Assembly (NCBI GenBank): GCA_035545535.1
Contig: DASZYF010000047.1
Span: 1 to 17,740 of the forward strand
DNA: 17,740 bases
From: DASZYF01 sp035545535
GTDB taxonomy: Bacteria > Actinomycetota > Actinomycetes > Mycobacteriales > CAJCIY01
Direction: 5' to 3'
How positions within the stretch are numbered: position 1 is the first letter of the stretch; each line of letters opens with the position of its first letter. The position numbers and the translations under genes were made by a program. Below, in pieces: positions 15,876 through 17,740 of this stretch. A model generated the notes under the pieces. It was given only the letters and a program-made list of their open reading frames with translations, was not told where the DNA came from and ran no database searches.

Positions 15876-16337
15876 ATGAGCACGACCCTCTCCTCGACGT
15901 TGCGCGATGACATGACGGCGGCGCTGAAGGCCAAGGACACGGTCCGCCTCGGCACGTTGCGGATGGCGCTGGCCGCCATCCAGGTGGAGTCGAAGGCCGG
16001 CACCACGGAGCGCGAGCTGGACGACGACGAGGTGCGCAAGGTCCTCACGCGCGAGGTGAAGAAGCGCCGCGAGGCCGCGGAGGCGTTCGCCGCCGGTGGC
16101 CGGTCCGACCGCGCCGACGCCGAGCTGGCCGAGGCCCAGATCCTCGAGTCCTACCTCCCGCAGCAGCTGTCCGACGACGACCTGACCGCGCTCGTCGCTC
16201 GGGCTCTCGAGGGGGTCGACACCTCGCTGGGCCAGAAGGCCATGGGCCCGGCGATGAAGGCGGCCAACGCGGCCGCCGCCGGTCAGGCCGAGGGCTCCCG
16301 CGTCGCCGCCGAGGTCAAGAAGCAGCTCGGCCTGTAG
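15876..16337 (+). CDS. GatB/YqeY domain-containing protein
   Basis: A 153-residue protein of the YqeY family, which shares the tRNA-binding helical domain of the GatB subunit of aspartyl/glutamyl-tRNA amidotransferase; its own role is not settled. Typical features are LRDDMTAALKAKDTVRLGTL at residues 8-27, VLTREVKKRREAAEAF in the middle, AEAQILESYLPQQLSDDDL near 90, and the C-terminal MGPAMKAANAAAAGQAEGSR, the conserved lysine/glycine-rich end of the family. Length is normal. ATG 15876 matches the family N-terminus; an in-frame GTG at 15840 would overlap the divergent gene. Its stop lies one base from the stop of the convergent penicillin-binding protein gene. Confidence 0.94.
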   Translation: MSTTLSSTLRDDMTAALKAKDTVRLGTLRMALAAIQVESKAGTTERELDDDEVRKVLTREVKKRREAAEAFAAGGRSDRADAELAEAQILESYLPQQLSDDDLTALVARALEGVDTSLGQKAMGPAMKAANAAAAGQAEGSRVAAEVKKQLGL

Positions 16338-16338
16338 C

Positions 16339-17740
16339 TCAGCCGCTCGGCGGCGAGCCGCTGTCCGACGGTGGCGGTGGTGAGTCCGTCGGCGGGGCGG
16401 CGGGCTCGGTCGGTGTCACCGCGGGCGTGGGTGTCGGCGGCGCCGGCGGTCCGCCGCCCGGACCCCCACCCGGCCCTCCGCCGTTGCCGGGGTGCGGGCT
16501 CTTCGACGGCTTCGGGTGCTTCCCGGTCGAGAGCGTGAGGTAGACGATGTCGCCGACCGGTCCGTAGCCGGAGGGGTCCTGCGCGGCAACGCGACCGGCG
16601 GGGACGTCGGAGTCGATGGGCTTGGCGGTCACGGACACCGTGAAGCCCGAGCCCGAGAGGACGCTCCGCGCCTCGTCGAGCGTGTCACCGACGACGCTCG
16701 GGATCGGAGCGGTCTTGCCGTTGGCGACCGTGCCGACCGCGGCGGGCAGCGGGACGACCGGCTTGCCGGCCAGGGCGGCGTTCATCGCCATCTGCCAGAT
16801 GTCGGCCGGGATCGTGCCGCCGAACACCGGGTCGACGACGTTGCCGCCACCTTCGGTGACCGCGCCCATCGGCGTGCTCGGGTGCTGCGGGTCGCCCATC
16901 GCGACCGCCATCGCGATCTGCTGCGGCGTGTAGCCGACGAACCACGCCGCGGCCTGGTCGTCGGTCGTCCCCGTCTTGCCCGCGGCCGGACGGCCGGCGA
17001 GGCCCTTGCCGGCCGCGGTGCCGTAGGTCAGCACGTTCTCGAGCACGCTCGTCACGGTGTCGGCCACCGACGGGTCGAGCGCCTGGTGGCAGGCAGCGGG
17101 CTGCGTCCACGCGACCGGCTTCCCCTTCGCGTCGGTGATGTCGACGATGCCGTGCGGGTCGCACTCGAGGCCGTGCGCGGCGAGCGTCGCGTAGCCGGTC
17201 GCCATGTCGATGGCCGGTGCGCCGTAGGTGAGACCGCCGATGGTGAGCGAACCGCGGCTCGCGTCGACGTCGGCGAGGATCGGGCGCTCCTGGCCCTGCA
17301 CGACGTCGAACTGCGAGCTGTCCGGGATGCCCATGTCCTCCGCGGTCTGCTTCACCGCGAGCACGCCGGTCTTCTCCTCGAGCTGGATGAAGAAGGTGTT
17401 CACCGAGTTCGCCGTGCCGGACACGACGTCGAACGTGCCCGCCTCGCTGTCGCCGGCGTTGTGGAAGCAGTCGCCCGGCTGCGGGTTGGCGAAGACGTCG
17501 GAGTGGTAGCACGGCGGCGCGTACAGCCGCAGGTGGATGCCGATGCCTTGCTTCAGCGCTGTGGCGAGTGTGAAAGCCTTGAACGTCGAACCCGGCTGAA
17601 GGAACGAGTGGATCGGGTAGTTGACCTTCGACAGCAGCGGGTTCGCCTTCGACTTGTCGCCGTAGGGGCGGTCCGCGGCGAGGCCGAGCACCTCGCCGGT
17701 GCCCGGCTTCACCGCGGCGGACATCGCGACGATGCGCTGG
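16339..17740 (-). CDS. Class A penicillin-binding protein, transpeptidase and PASTA domains (5' part outside window)
   Basis: The C-terminal 466 residues of a peptidoglycan synthase; the glycosyltransferase domain would lie beyond base 17740, where the frame stays open. All three transpeptidase motifs are seen: STFK with the acyl-enzyme serine (17578-17589), SVN (17398-17406) and KTGT (16966-16977). VKPGTGEVLGLA opens the visible part of the domain. A single PASTA domain follows (PIPSVVGDTLDEARSVL...GDIVYLTLSTG, about 16530-16715), then a Gly/Pro/Thr/Ser-rich tail of about 55 residues. It cross-links peptidoglycan outside the membrane. The PASTA domain and Pro/Gly-rich tail are usual for actinobacterial PonA-like enzymes. 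Class A rather than B is inferred from the overall pattern and gene context. Confidence 0.93.
   Translation of the reverse strand, partial: QRIVAMSAAVKPGTGEVLGLAADRPYGDKSKANPLLSKVNYPIHSFLQPGSTFKAFTLATALKQGIGIHLRLYAPPCYHSDVFANPQPGDCFHNAGDSEAGTFDVVSGTANSVNTFFIQLEEKTGVLAVKQTAEDMGIPDSSQFDVVQGQERPILADVDASRGSLTIGGLTYGAPAIDMATGYATLAAHGLECDPHGIVDITDAKGKPVAWTQPAACHQALDPSVADTVTSVLENVLTYGTAAGKGLAGRPAAGKTGTTDDQAAAWFVGYTPQQIAMAVAMGDPQHPSTPMGAVTEGGGNVVDPVFGGTIPADIWQMAMNAALAGKPVVPLPAAVGTVANGKTAPIPSVVGDTLDEARSVLSGSGFTVSVTAKPIDSDVPAGRVAAQDPSGYGPVGDIVYLTLSTGKHPKPSKSPHPGNGGGPGGGPGGGPPAPPTPTPAVTPTEPAAPPTDSPPPPSDSGSPPSG

Noticed and set aside
16345..16358. GCTCG-GCGG-CGAGC hairpin just after the YqeY stop.
   Set aside because: A five-base-pair GC stem inside the coding end of the convergent penicillin-binding protein gene. 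It could end the YqeY message but is not distinguishable from chance.
16400..16510. Gly/Pro-rich low-complexity stretch, considered as a tandem DNA repeat.
   Set aside because: It encodes the Pro/Gly/Thr-rich tail common at the C-terminus of actinobacterial penicillin-binding proteins; the DNA is not a regular repeat.

Overview
The window is a stretch of chromosome from a very GC-rich actinobacterium. I read it by eye as about 70% G+C, with strong G/C preference at third codon positions. Evidence for an actinomycete-like host: an aspartokinase gene with an internal beta-subunit start followed directly by asd, as in Corynebacterium; promoter-like TANNNT hexamers 6-7 bases before start codons (leaderless genes); and a metallophosphoesterase, a YqeY protein and a PASTA-bearing penicillin-binding protein as neighbours. 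I cannot name the genus. I see no insertion sequence, phage gene, CRISPR array or defence cassette. This looks like ordinary core chromosome plus a block of secreted-protein genes.

Layout. Positions 1-807 hold the 3' part of a tandem-GNAT acetyltransferase gene. Positions 869-3180 are the aspartate-pathway pair ask-asd, whose stop and start codons share one base. This pair makes aspartate semialdehyde for lysine/diaminopimelate, threonine and methionine. A polytopic membrane protein gene (3170-4348, minus) converges on asd with an 11-base overlap. Divergent from it is a phosphoenolpyruvate mutase/isocitrate lyase-family gene (4488-5273). Then come two tandem paralogous genes for secreted two-domain cupredoxins (5309-5989 and 6006-6800). 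A saccharopine dehydrogenase/enoyl reductase-like gene (6811-7839, minus) converges on them and is divergent from a secreted CAP-domain protein gene (7946-9451).

A type I sulfatase gene (9516-11006, minus) converges on the CAP gene across a long imperfect hairpin. It is divergent from a 1042-residue secreted modular protein (11080-14208) with fibronectin-like, ASH-like and TolB-type beta-propeller modules. A small helical protein of unknown function (14252-14722) follows, then a 22-base-arm inverted repeat, tRNA-Pro(CGG) with encoded CCA (minus), and a metallophosphoesterase (14953-15864, minus). The last starts only 11 bases from the divergent YqeY gene (15876-16337). The window closes with the C-terminal part of a class A penicillin-binding protein gene with PASTA domain (16339-17740, minus).

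No single pathway joins all genes. The parts that plausibly act together are ask-asd, the cupredoxin pair, and loosely the envelope genes (PBP, CAP, propeller protein). The observations most worth a second look are the dual-product aspartokinase gene, the duplicated cupredoxins with differing copper loops, the leaderless-start signature, and two long inverted repeats in intergenic gaps.
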